From contig CALFZE010000003.1 in NCBI GenBank assembly GCA_937952285.1, positions 1-11,168 on the forward strand: 11,168 bases of DNA, given 5' to 3'. Position numbers and translations under genes: made by a program. This DNA comes from UBA2428 sp002343545 (GTDB taxonomy: Bacteria > Bdellovibrionota > UBA2428). The notes beneath the pieces are model-generated. The model did not search any database. It saw only the letters and a list, made by a program, of their open reading frames with translations, and had not been told where the DNA came from. This document shows, piece after piece, positions 1-5,906 of the stretch. The number at the start of each line of letters is the position of its first letter. Positions within the stretch are counted from its first letter, which is position 1.

Positions 1-416
1 CCCGGCGTCGCGACGAGGATGTCGACGCCGCGCTTGAGCACGTTCTCCTGCGGACGTTGGCCGACGCCGCCGAAGATGACGGCGTTCGTGAGGCCCAGCT
101 GCGATCCGTAGCGGTCAAAGCTCTCGGCGATCTGGGCCGCGAGCTCGCGGGTCGGCGTCAGGACGAGGCAACGGATGCCGCGCTTCCCGCCGCCGCGGGG
201 TTTTTCGGACAAAAGTTGCAGGATCGGCAAGCCGAAGGCCGCCGTCTTGCCCGTGCCGGTTTGCGCGCAGCCGAGCAGGTCGCGGCCCTCGAGCACGTGC
301 GGAATGGCCTGCTGCTGGATCGGCGTCGGAAACTCGTAGCCTTCTTTCTCGAGGGCTTTGAGTAGGGGGTCGATGAGATTGAGATCGCTAAAACGAACGG
401 ATGCGGAAGATGTCAT
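1..416 (-). CDS. rhlE: RhlE-like DEAD-box ATP-dependent RNA helicase, N-terminal part (cut by window edge)
   Basis: The gene reads leftward from ATG at 416-414, and its 3' end lies beyond base 1. The 138 complete codons cover the start of RecA domain 1 of a DEAD-box RNA helicase. Visible motifs are an aromatic Phe9 upstream of the Q motif (PTPIQ, residues 30-34), motif I AQTGTGKT (51-58), motif Ia PTRELA (88-93), the GG motif (116-117) and TPG (137-139). The DEAD box itself is not reached. The spacing and wording (PTPIQQQAIP, LEGRDLL, FGGV) resemble RhlE, which unwinds short RNA duplexes in ribosome assembly and RNA decay in the cytoplasm. The family call is firm, but RhlE versus another DEAD-box paralogue is an inference. 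A GGAG lies about 15 nt before the start, which is longer than ideal spacing. The gene is divergent from tpx across 101 bp. Confidence 0.9.
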   Translation of the reverse strand, partial: MTSSASVRFSDLNLIDPLLKALEKEGYEFPTPIQQQAIPHVLEGRDLLGCAQTGTGKTAAFGLPILQLLSEKPRGGGKRGIRCLVLTPTRELAAQIAESFDRYGSQLGLTNAVIFGGVGQRPQENVLKRGVDILVATP

Positions 417-479
417 GTCTGATTCGGGTACTCCAGAGGCGAAGCCTAACACCCCGTGCCGCCCGCGTCACCTTTCGGG

Positions 480-508
480 CTGCCGAAGCGCCCGTTTGGC
501 TCTATAAT
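480..508 (+). promoter_or_regulatory. Candidate sigma70-type promoter of tpx giving a leaderless message
   Basis: A perfect TATAAT -10 box lies at 503-508. A weak -35 (CTGCCG, 480-485) sits 17 bp upstream. Only nine bases (509-517) separate the -10 box from the tpx ATG at 518, so initiation at the usual distance would put the 5' end within a few bases of the start codon. No Shine-Dalgarno lies between them. The -10 match and geometry are direct observations. Leaderless translation is an inference. Confidence 0.65.
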
Positions 509-517
509 CCCCGCCCA

Positions 518-1012
518 ATGGCAAACATCAAATTCAAAGGCAACCCTGCGCAAACCTCCGGTGAGCTGCCGAAAGTCGGCACCAAGGCTCCCCCGTTCCG
601 CCTCGTGAAGAACGACCTCTCCGAGACGACGCTCGAGCAGTACTCGGGCAAGCCCAAAGTCCTGAACATCTTCCCGAGCGTGGACACGGGCGTCTGCGCG
701 GCCTCCGTGCGCAAGTTCAACGCCGAAGCCGCCAAGCACCCGGGCGTGGCCGTGCTGAACATCTCGGGCGACCTGCCCTTCGCGCAGAAGCGCTTCTGCG
801 GCACTGAGGGCATCACGGGCGTCGAGACCCTCTCGGCTTTCCGCTCGACCTTCGCCGACGACTACGGGTTGCGTCTCAAGGACACGCCGCTCGCGGGCCT
901 CTGCTCGCGCGCCGTGGTCGTGCTCTCGGCCGACGACAAGGTGCTCTACACCGAGCAAGTCGCCGACATCACGAGCGAGCCGAACTACGAAGCGGCCCTC
1001 AAGAGCCTCTAA
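518..1012 (+). CDS. tpx: Thiol peroxidase Tpx (atypical 2-Cys peroxiredoxin)
   Basis: This encodes 164 residues, close to the roughly 168 of E. coli Tpx, and is recognisable along its length. Tpx reduces hydrogen peroxide and especially alkyl hydroperoxides using thioredoxin. The peroxidatic cysteine is Cys60 in DTGVCAASVRKF, and the resolving cysteine is Cys94 in FAQKRFCGTEG. They form the intramolecular disulfide typical of the family. A third, non-canonical cysteine (Cys129) lies in GLCSRAVVV. The N-terminus has the family's FKGNP and GTKAPPF stretches, and the C-terminus ends with EPNYEAALKSL. The reading frame is open upstream to 401, but homology starts at the ATG at 518 and a perfect -10 box occupies 503-508, so 518 is chosen. 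No signal peptide is seen. It is the first gene of the rightward cluster, and the next start lies 17 nt after its stop. Confidence 0.96.
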   Translation: MANIKFKGNPAQTSGELPKVGTKAPPFRLVKNDLSETTLEQYSGKPKVLNIFPSVDTGVCAASVRKFNAEAAKHPGVAVLNISGDLPFAQKRFCGTEGITGVETLSAFRSTFADDYGLRLKDTPLAGLCSRAVVVLSADDKVLYTEQVADITSEPNYEAALKSL

Positions 1013-1029
1013 GTCGGATTCTGGTCACG

Positions 1030-1452
1030 ATGGCGCCCGCGAAGTCGAAGGGACTCCTTTTCTTCCGGGCGCTCTTACCGAACTGGTCCTTCTTCGACCG
1101 AACGGGAGAGGTTTTTCTCCTGTTCGGTCGTTTTCGTTCGGGCCCCGGGGCCGAGTGGAGCGAGTGGAGCGACGTTTTGCCCCCGCGCCCTCGCGGCTTC
1201 CTTGAGCTCTTCTTGAATCCGCACGGCAGCGAGCGGCTCGCGGCGTGGTCGGTCGTCGAAGCGCTCGTCGATTCCCTCGAAGAAGATCCGTCGCGGATCG
1301 AGTCCCGCGTTGAGATGCGCTTGCTCCGGCGTCTCGTGCGTCGTCGCTTCGAGGATATCGTTTCTTCCGGAAGCGCGAGCTTCCAGTTCAAGTTGGCGTC
1401 CGCGCAGCAGGACTTCCTGCGTTCGGCCCCTTTCGCGGGCCAAGATCCATGA
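1030..1452 (+). CDS. Unnamed 140-residue soluble protein, likely partner of the HTTM protein
   Basis: I do not recognise a named family. The product is 140 residues, basic (many Arg), with no signal peptide or membrane segment. Its N-terminal part is aromatic (LLPNWSFFDRTG, residues 16-27; an EWSEW pair near 42-46, encoded by a 9-bp tandem repeat at 1153-1170). The middle resembles a short folded segment (LFLNPHGSERLAAWSVVEAL). The rest is helical and rich in Arg and Glu. The stop overlaps the HTTM start as ATGA (1449-1452), so the two are probably translated together and act together. The start at 1030 is the only Met before the aromatic block. It has no convincing Shine-Dalgarno and lies 17 nt after tpx. 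The terminator-like hairpin at 1095-1134 is within the coding sequence. The function is unknown. Confidence 0.7.
   Translation: MAPAKSKGLLFFRALLPNWSFFDRTGEVFLLFGRFRSGPGAEWSEWSDVLPPRPRGFLELFLNPHGSERLAAWSVVEALVDSLEEDPSRIESRVEMRLLRRLVRRRFEDIVSSGSASFQFKLASAQQDFLRSAPFAGQDP
1095..1134 (+). terminator. Intrinsic-terminator-like hairpin after tpx, inside the next coding region
   Basis: The arms 1095-1109 and 1116-1130 form a 15-bp stem with a single G-U wobble. A six-base loop (1110-1115) closes it and TTTT (1131-1134) follows. It lies 83-122 nt after the tpx stop and reads in the plus direction only, with no T run on the other strand. It is placed to end tpx messages, but it overlaps codons about 22-35 of the 1030-1452 gene. 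It could therefore act as an attenuator that limits read-through into the downstream genes. Confidence 0.6.
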
Positions 1453-2237
1453 GTTTTGAATCGGCGCTCCTTTGGAGCGAAAGGCTGCTCGCCGTCGCGC
1501 TCGCGCTCCAGTCGGCCGAGATGCTGCGGATCCGCGAAGCTTTCCGTCCCGGCGGCGTCTGGGATTGGGAGCTCCTGCGCGCGGACTTCGCGACGTGGCC
1601 GAGGGCCGCCCGCGCTTTTCTCGACGCGACGCTCGCGCCCGCGGGCTTTCGCGTTCTCCTTATCCTACAGCTCTTGGCGGCGATCGGAATCTTTGTCGGC
1701 GCGCCGCTCTTCGCTTTGGTCTTCGTCACGACGGCGCTGGTATCCTTGCGTTGGCGGGGTTCCTTCAACGGCGGGAGCGACGCGATGACGCTCGTCGCGA
1801 TCCTGGGCATCGGCGTCGCCCACGCCTTTCGAACTGACCCCGCCGTCGGCCCGGCCGCGCTCGGCTTCGTCGCTTTCCAATGCGTCCTGAGCTACTTCCG
1901 CGCGGGTTGGGCTAAGCTTTGCGTCGCGGAATGGCGGGACGGCCGGGCCCTGCGCTTCTTCCTGCGGCTGCCGAACTACGACGTACCCCCGTCGCTCGCG
2001 CGCCTGGTGGATCGCCCGCGGCTCGCGCGGGGACTTTCGCTCGGCCTCCTCTGCTTTGAGCTGCTCTTTCCGCTCACGCTCTTTTCGCCTTCGTTGGCCT
2101 TGACGGGCATCGCGTTGGGGCTCGCGTTCCACGCCGCGAACTTCGCGGCCTTCGGTCTCAATCGTTTCTTCTGGGTCTGGGCGGCCACCTATCCGGCGCT
2201 CTACTACGCGAGCCACTGGCGGGGAGTTCCTTCGTGA
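1449..2237 (+). CDS. HTTM-family integral membrane protein (vitamin K gamma-carboxylase-like fold)
   Basis: This 262-residue protein has about seven hydrophobic segments (roughly 8-25, 67-83, 85-100, 112-127, 133-152, 195-235 as two, and 240-255). Family-type signatures are FNGGSDAMT (106-114), SYFRAGWAKL (148-157), LRFFLRLPNY (168-177) and FHAANFAAFGLNRFFWVW (227-244), with a central His228. HTTM proteins share the membrane fold of vitamin K-dependent gamma-carboxylase. Most bacterial members have no known substrate, and this one lacks the large lumenal domain of the animal enzyme. It overlaps the preceding gene by ATGA and the following SNF2 gene by GTGA, so it is the middle of a coupled three-gene unit. 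Only a weak ribosome-binding site precedes it, consistent with coupling. The family call is by recognition. The reaction is unknown. Confidence 0.8.
   Translation: MSFESALLWSERLLAVALALQSAEMLRIREAFRPGGVWDWELLRADFATWPRAARAFLDATLAPAGFRVLLILQLLAAIGIFVGAPLFALVFVTTALVSLRWRGSFNGGSDAMTLVAILGIGVAHAFRTDPAVGPAALGFVAFQCVLSYFRAGWAKLCVAEWRDGRALRFFLRLPNYDVPPSLARLVDRPRLARGLSLGLLCFELLFPLTLFSPSLALTGIALGLAFHAANFAAFGLNRFFWVWAATYPALYYASHWRGVPS
2221..2226 (+). promoter_or_regulatory. Ribosome-binding site that fixes the GTG start of the SNF2 gene
   Basis: GGGGAG lies 7 nt before GTG 2234-2236, inside the last codons of the HTTM gene. It is the best Shine-Dalgarno in the left half of the window and supports the GTG start that overlaps the HTTM stop. 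Confidence 0.7.
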
Positions 2238-4387
2238 GCGAATGGAAAAAGGGACAGCTCGTCTGGGTCGAAAGCGACCCTTCGCTCGGGCCCGTGCTGA
2301 TCGTGGGCGACGCCCATCCCCAGCTCTTCGAGACGCGCATCCTCGCGAACGGCGAGCGACGAAACTTCACGCGTCGGCAGCCGCCCTTTCGCCGGGTCGT
2401 CTTCCACGTCGGGCAACGGCTCCGCGTGCGCGGGGCCGAGGCACCGCTCGAGATCCGTTCGCTCGAGTCCGTCAACGGCGTGTGGGTCTTCCGCACGGAA
2501 TCCGGCGTCTTCACCGAGGCCGACGTCCTCGAGATCCCGGCGGGCTCCGACGTCTTGGACGTCGTGCGCCGGGGGACGATCACGCGGGCCAAAGCCTTCT
2601 GGGCGCGCGAAACGGCGCTCGATCTGCTCCGTCGTCGCGAATCCCATCCCTTGCGCGGCGCCGTCGGGTGCCGCGTCCAGCTCATGCCCCACCAGCTTTG
2701 GGTCATGGAACGCGTCCTGCGCGAGCCGCGCATTCGCGCCTTACTCGCCGATGAAGTCGGCCTCGGCAAGACGATCGAGGCGGGACTTATCTTTTCGGCC
2801 CTGCACGCGCGCGGCGAGCTCAAGCGCGTCCTCGTGCTCGTGCCGCCGGCGCTAAAGGTCCAGTGGCTCACCGAGGGCTTCCGGCGCTTCAACGTGCGCT
2901 TCCGCCTCGACCACGAGGAGCTCATCGACGAAGGCGAGCACCGCGACTTCGTCATCGCTTCCTTCGACGAGATCGACCGCAACGAGGGCCCCTACGACCT
3001 CGTGGTCGTGGACGAGGCGCATCGTCTCGTGCGCGACCGCGACTACTCGGACGAGCTCGAGGCGCTCGTCGAATCGGCGAAGCACGTGCTTTTTCTTTCG
3101 GCCACGCCGCGCGCGCACGGCGAAGCGGCGCTCGCCAAGCTTCTCGCGACGCTCGAACTCGGCGGCGCGGGGCCGGCGCTCGTGTTCCGCTCGGAGCGCG
3201 CCGAGCTCGGGCTGCCGACCTACCGACGTCTCGAGGCGGCGTTCACCCCCGACAAAGAGGCCTGGCTCCTCGACTTCTTCGCGGCGCGCTTCGCCGCCTC
3301 CGCCAAGCCCGAAAAAGTTTTCCTCATCGTCTCGAAGGCCGACGAGGTCGTTCGCTTGGAGGCCAAGCTCCGCCGAAAGTTCGGCGATCGCTTCGCCGCG
3401 TTCCACGAGCGCATGGATCTCGTCGAGCGCGACCGACAGGCCGCTTACTTCGCCGATCCCGACGGCGCGCCCGTGCTTCTTTCCTCGGAAATCGGCGGGG
3501 AAGGGCGCAACTTCCAGTTTTGCCACGAGATGCTGCTCTTCGACCTGCCCGAGGATCCGCTCGTCGTCGAACAGCGCATCGGTCGTTTGGACCGCATCGG
3601 GCAGACGCGCGAAGTCCGCGTTTGGTGCCCCGTCCTCGAGGACTCCCCCGAAGAGGCCGTCTTCGAGCGCTTGCGCGACGTCTACCGCGTTTTCGAGGAG
3701 CCTTGGTCGGGTTCGAGCCTCAGCGAGGCCGCGGGTGAGGAGCTGCTCTCGTCGCGCCGTTCCTCGCAACCGCTCGTCGAGCGGCGCGTCCCCTTCGACC
3801 CCGTGCGCGCGGCGGAGCTCGTGCGCGAAGCCGACGCGCTCGCGCGGACCTGGGTGCGTCCGCTCCTCGGCGAGATCTACGATCTCTTCGGCGTCGAGGT
3901 CGAGGACGTGGATTCCCTCGGCACTTGGCGTGTGCAGGCGTCGTCGCTCATGTTCGTCGAGGCCTTTCCGGGCCTCGGTCGCGACGGCGAGCGTCTCGTG
4001 ACCTTCGATCGCGCGCGTTCCCTCGCGCGCGAGGATCTCGTTTTCCTCTCCGTCGACCACCCCGACGTCGTCGAGACGCTCGAGTTCCTGCTCGCGTCGC
4101 ACCAAGGCGCCTTCGCGGTGGCGCGCGCGACGCCGGGCGAGCGCGCGGCTTCCTTCGTCGCGCTTTTGCGCGAAGCCGGCCCGGACGGTATGGACTTGAA
4201 GGCTTACTCGCTGCCGGAAGGGAGCGAGCGGGATTTCGAGGGGGATTGGCGCGAGTCCGACGATCTCGGAAACGTGGTTTCGTTGTCGGCGCGGGGCTTG
4301 GAGTCGCTCGCCAAAGTCATCGCGGGCTCCGCCCGTGCGGCGGAGCCCGCGATCTTCGACGCGATCCTGCTCGTGTTGCCGAGCTAG
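2234..4387 (+). CDS. RapA/HepA-like SNF2 ATPase (RNA polymerase recycling factor family), compact form
   Basis: This 717-residue protein starts at GTG 2234. The N-terminal ~100 residues are beta-rich like the RapA Tudor-like domains (KGQLVWVESDPSLGPVLIVG, then a second copy-like stretch from FHVGQRL). The SNF2 motor follows: motif I DEVGLGKT (173-180), Ia VLVPPALKVQW (201-211), II DEAH (260-263), III SATP (289-292), IV around VFLIVSK (362-368), V SSEIGGEGRNFQF (417-429) and VI QRIGRLDRIGQ (447-457). The C-terminal half keeps the RapA-specific FPGLGRDGERLVTFDRARSL (578-597) region. RapA binds core RNA polymerase and uses ATP to release stalled post-termination complexes. All catalytic motifs are present. 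E. coli RapA is 968 residues, and this protein lacks the long insert between motif III and the second lobe as well as part of the C-terminus. Alternative: a phage- or defence-related SNF2, but the RapA C-terminal block argues against that. It is coupled to the HTTM gene. Confidence 0.85.
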   Translation: MSEWKKGQLVWVESDPSLGPVLIVGDAHPQLFETRILANGERRNFTRRQPPFRRVVFHVGQRLRVRGAEAPLEIRSLESVNGVWVFRTESGVFTEADVLEIPAGSDVLDVVRRGTITRAKAFWARETALDLLRRRESHPLRGAVGCRVQLMPHQLWVMERVLREPRIRALLADEVGLGKTIEAGLIFSALHARGELKRVLVLVPPALKVQWLTEGFRRFNVRFRLDHEELIDEGEHRDFVIASFDEIDRNEGPYDLVVVDEAHRLVRDRDYSDELEALVESAKHVLFLSATPRAHGEAALAKLLATLELGGAGPALVFRSERAELGLPTYRRLEAAFTPDKEAWLLDFFAARFAASAKPEKVFLIVSKADEVVRLEAKLRRKFGDRFAAFHERMDLVERDRQAAYFADPDGAPVLLSSEIGGEGRNFQFCHEMLLFDLPEDPLVVEQRIGRLDRIGQTREVRVWCPVLEDSPEEAVFERLRDVYRVFEEPWSGSSLSEAAGEELLSSRRSSQPLVERRVPFDPVRAAELVREADALARTWVRPLLGEIYDLFGVEVEDVDSLGTWRVQASSLMFVEAFPGLGRDGERLVTFDRARSLAREDLVFLSVDHPDVVETLEFLLASHQGAFAVARATPGERAASFVALLREAGPDGMDLKAYSLPEGSERDFEGDWRESDDLGNVVSLSARGLESLAKVIAGSARAAEPAIFDAILLVLPS
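4319..4353. repeat. Perfect 15-bp inverted repeat with a 5-nt loop near the end of the SNF2 gene
   Basis: Arms 4319-4333 and 4339-4353 are exact reverse complements, separated by CGTGC. The structure is within codons about 696-707 of the SNF2 gene, 31 nt before the stop codon. No T run follows on either strand, so it is not a classical terminator. It may protect or shape the 3' end of the message, or be a degenerate repetitive palindrome. No second copy is visible in the window. Confidence 0.7.
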
Positions 4388-4391
4388 ACGA

Positions 4392-4565
4392 TCACGCCGA
4401 TTTGTTCGATTTCTTGGCGAGTTCGGCGTAGGTTTCGAGGATCCACTGGGTTTCGAGTCGATCGAGGGTGTCGGCCGCGGCGCCCCAAGCGCTGGAACGT
4501 TTCGTCGCGTTGCGTGCTTGCGTGCGTTGTTCGTTCAGGATTTTTTCGAAGCGATTTTGTTTCAT
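4392..4565 (-). CDS. Small charged hypothetical protein (57 residues)
   Basis: ATG 4565-4563 opens a 57-codon frame ending at 4392, four bases from the convergent SNF2 stop. The product is basic and polar (MKQNRFEKILNEQ at the start, KKSNKSA at the end), probably mainly helical, with no membrane segment. An in-frame TTG at 4607 would add 14 residues, but those look like leader sequence and the ATG is preferred. No good Shine-Dalgarno is present; a GC palindrome (4586-4599) lies just upstream. It fills an otherwise empty gap and uses natural-looking residues. It could nevertheless be chance. No family is recognised. Confidence 0.45.
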   Translation of the reverse strand: MKQNRFEKILNEQRTQARNATKRSSAWGAAADTLDRLETQWILETYAELAKKSNKSA

Positions 4566-4674
4566 GCCTAAGGGAATTGCGAGAAGCGGGCCAGCCCGCG
4601 CGGACAAAGCGCGTTCAATGAATCAGGGAACATCGAAAGGACGTCAATTCCATGGCGTAGAAAATGAGGCGGGC

Positions 4675-4697
4675 GCGTGGGGAAGCGTGCCCCACGC
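4675..4697. other. GC-rich hairpin in the 3' region of the DUF4862 gene
   Basis: GCGTGGGG (4675-4682) pairs perfectly with CCCCACGC (4690-4697) across a 7-nt loop. It lies about 80 nt past the stop of the minus-strand gene ending at 4776, in the 210-bp gap between that gene and the small gene starting at 4565. There is no adjacent T run on the minus strand, so a terminator role is only possible. I see nothing else convincing in this gap. Confidence 0.35.
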
Positions 4698-4775
4698 TGG
4701 TGCCAGAGTAGGAAACGTCCCCCAAGCAAAACCCATTTTTGCACCGGCCCATGCGCGCCGCGACGTGCTGCCGAA

Positions 4776-5750
4776 TCAAGCGCGAAGGAACGAAACCCAG
4801 CTTTGCACGAGCGCGACGCGCGAAGCGACGTCGAGATCCTTCGGCAGGGCTTGCATCTTGAGGCCCCGCACGGGGAGTCGATCCCAGTCGGCGGCGTCGC
4901 GGCAACGCGCGACTTCCGACTTGGTGAGGAGCGACGTCGCGAGCGGCGTGCCCTCGCCGCCGAAGGGCGTGTGGCTGTCGGCCCAGTGACCGTAGAGCGG
5001 GTCTTCGATCGTGCAGCCCGAAAAAATGAGCCCGCCCAGACGTCCCGCTTCGCGCGCGAGCCGGAGGTGGCGAAGCGGTTCCTCGACGTCGCGCGTTTCG
5101 AGCGCGGAGCGTCCCCAGTTGATGAGCATCGACACGGGCGTCGGGCCGGGCGTCGCGCCCGTGATCGCCTCGAGCTCTTGTTCGACGGAGAGAAATCCTT
5201 TCGCGGGCTTCTGCCCCGCGATGTAGCGGTCGCAATGCTCGACCATGAGTTCGGCCCCCTGCCAATCCCACGCGGCGAGCTCCGAGAGCGAATCGCGGAA
5301 CTCCTCGACGGAGGAGCCCGCGATGCCGTTGCCGAGTTGCGGCGCGGAGTGGATCTCGACCGCGCGGACGCAGGGCCGTCCCGCGCGTGCGTTGATGGCG
5401 CGTACCGCGAGCAGGGCGCGTTCGGCAAAGTTCAGCGCCTCCTGGCGCCCCTTCTCGGCGCGCGAGGCGAGCCCAAAGTGCGGCGACTTCGCGAGGGTCT
5501 CCATCGTGCCGGGGATGAGCGTCAGCACGTAATCCCAGTCGGGATTGAGATTGGCCAGGAACCAATCCGTGTCGAAGCGGTGGGGAGATCCGTGGAAGGG
5601 AATCTCGAGACCGCCGATGTCGGGAAGGGCGGCCAAACCTTCCAGGTAGCGCCGCTCGGCGACCGGATCCCAGACGCTATGGCAAGGCGAGGCGGCGTAG
5701 GCGCCGACGAAAATTTTACGGGATTCCGGGCTCGGGGGGAGGGATGACAT
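4776..5750 (-). CDS. DUF4862 family protein (xylose-isomerase-like TIM barrel)
   Basis: This 324-residue protein starts at ATG 5750-5748 and matches my recollection of the DUF4862 family along its length: VGAYAASPCHSVWDP (15-29), the GLEIPFHG block (47-54), LTLIPGTMETLAKSPHFGLAS (77-97), VEIHSAPQ (131-138), LMVEHCDR (168-175), GFLSVEQEL (185-193), INWGRSALE (210-218) and HWADSHTPFG (255-264). Acidic and His residues at the ends of predicted beta strands (Glu49, Glu132, His134, Glu171, His172) are arranged as in sugar isomerase/epimerase TIM barrels, where they bind a metal. The substrate is unknown. There is no signal peptide. No Shine-Dalgarno is seen; a TACACT box lies 13 nt upstream of the start on the minus strand, so the leader would be very short. 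It is divergent from ahcY. Confidence 0.82.
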   Translation of the reverse strand: MSSLPPSPESRKIFVGAYAASPCHSVWDPVAERRYLEGLAALPDIGGLEIPFHGSPHRFDTDWFLANLNPDWDYVLTLIPGTMETLAKSPHFGLASRAEKGRQEALNFAERALLAVRAINARAGRPCVRAVEIHSAPQLGNGIAGSSVEEFRDSLSELAAWDWQGAELMVEHCDRYIAGQKPAKGFLSVEQELEAITGATPGPTPVSMLINWGRSALETRDVEEPLRHLRLAREAGRLGGLIFSGCTIEDPLYGHWADSHTPFGGEGTPLATSLLTKSEVARCRDAADWDRLPVRGLKMQALPKDLDVASRVALVQSWVSFLRA

Positions 5751-5773
5751 GCGCCGCGAGCTTAGTGTAGGCT
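5744..5773 (+). promoter_or_regulatory. Weak candidate promoter for the ahcY riboswitch transcript
   Basis: ATGACA (5744-5749) resembles a -35 box, and TAGGCT (5768-5773), which keeps the three most conserved -10 positions, follows after 18 bp. Initiation about 7 nt later would place the 5' end at or next to the first base of the aptamer (5781). The -35 overlaps the start codon of the divergent DUF4862 gene. The matches are modest and the assignment is uncertain. Confidence 0.3.
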
Positions 5774-5780
5774 GAGCCCT

Positions 5781-5850
5781 GGATTCAAGGAGCGCTGCGA
5801 GGTTCCTTCGCGAACCCTAGGCTTGAATCCTTCACGAACAACGGCGCTCA
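5781..5850 (+). ncRNA. SAH riboswitch aptamer (S-adenosylhomocysteine-sensing) upstream of ahcY
   Basis: The conserved SAH aptamer layout is visible. P1 is GGATTCAAG (5781-5789) paired with CTTGAATCC (5822-5830). The conserved GGAGCGCTGCGA follows. A P2 hairpin is GGTTC (5801-5805) with GAACC (5812-5816), then the CCTAGGCTT core strand, an unpaired linker, and AACGGCGCTCACC. The pseudoknot pairs GAGCGC (5790-5795) with GCGCTC (5844-5849). Known SAH riboswitches turn expression on when SAH accumulates, so that AhcY and recycling enzymes clear this methyltransferase inhibitor. Its place 57 nt before ahcY fits exactly. A terminator hairpin follows at 5861-5884. Confidence 0.92.
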
Positions 5851-5860
5851 CCGGATTCGA

Positions 5861-5884
5861 AGCCCTCCGTGGGAGGGCTCTTTT
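5861..5884 (+). terminator. Intrinsic terminator in the ahcY leader (riboswitch expression platform)
   Basis: AGCCCTCC (5861-5868) pairs with GGAGGGCT (5872-5879), followed by C and TTTT (5881-5884). It lies between the SAH aptamer and the ahcY start, so it is the likely OFF hairpin. Two alternative pairings are visible. The 3' arm of P1 (5822-5830) can instead pair with GGATTCGAAG (5853-5862, one bulged G), leaving the terminator free. GAGCCCT (5774-5780) can pair with AGGGCTC (5874-5880) as an antiterminator, if it is transcribed. Confidence 0.75.
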
Positions 5885-5906
5885 GGGTGAGAGGTTTGAG
5901 CACCAC

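Noticed and set aside
57..365. Open plus-strand frame of 102 codons
   Set aside because: It is antisense to the DEAD-box helicase, whose motifs are clear on the minus strand. It is a high-GC shadow.
401..517. Upstream extension of tpx to an ATG at 401
   Set aside because: The added residues do not resemble Tpx and would be encoded across the -10 box. Family homology begins at 518.
1141..1152. Twelve-base palindrome GGCCCCGGGGCC
   Set aside because: It is pure G+C within coding sequence of a GC-rich genome. No loop or partner site suggests a function.
2852..4105. Minus-strand frame (417 codons) opposite the SNF2 gene
   Set aside because: All SNF2 motifs are on the plus strand. This is a codon-bias shadow.
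5823..5906. Upstream extension of ahcY into the leader
   Set aside because: The stretch is the riboswitch and terminator. AhcY homology begins at 5907.
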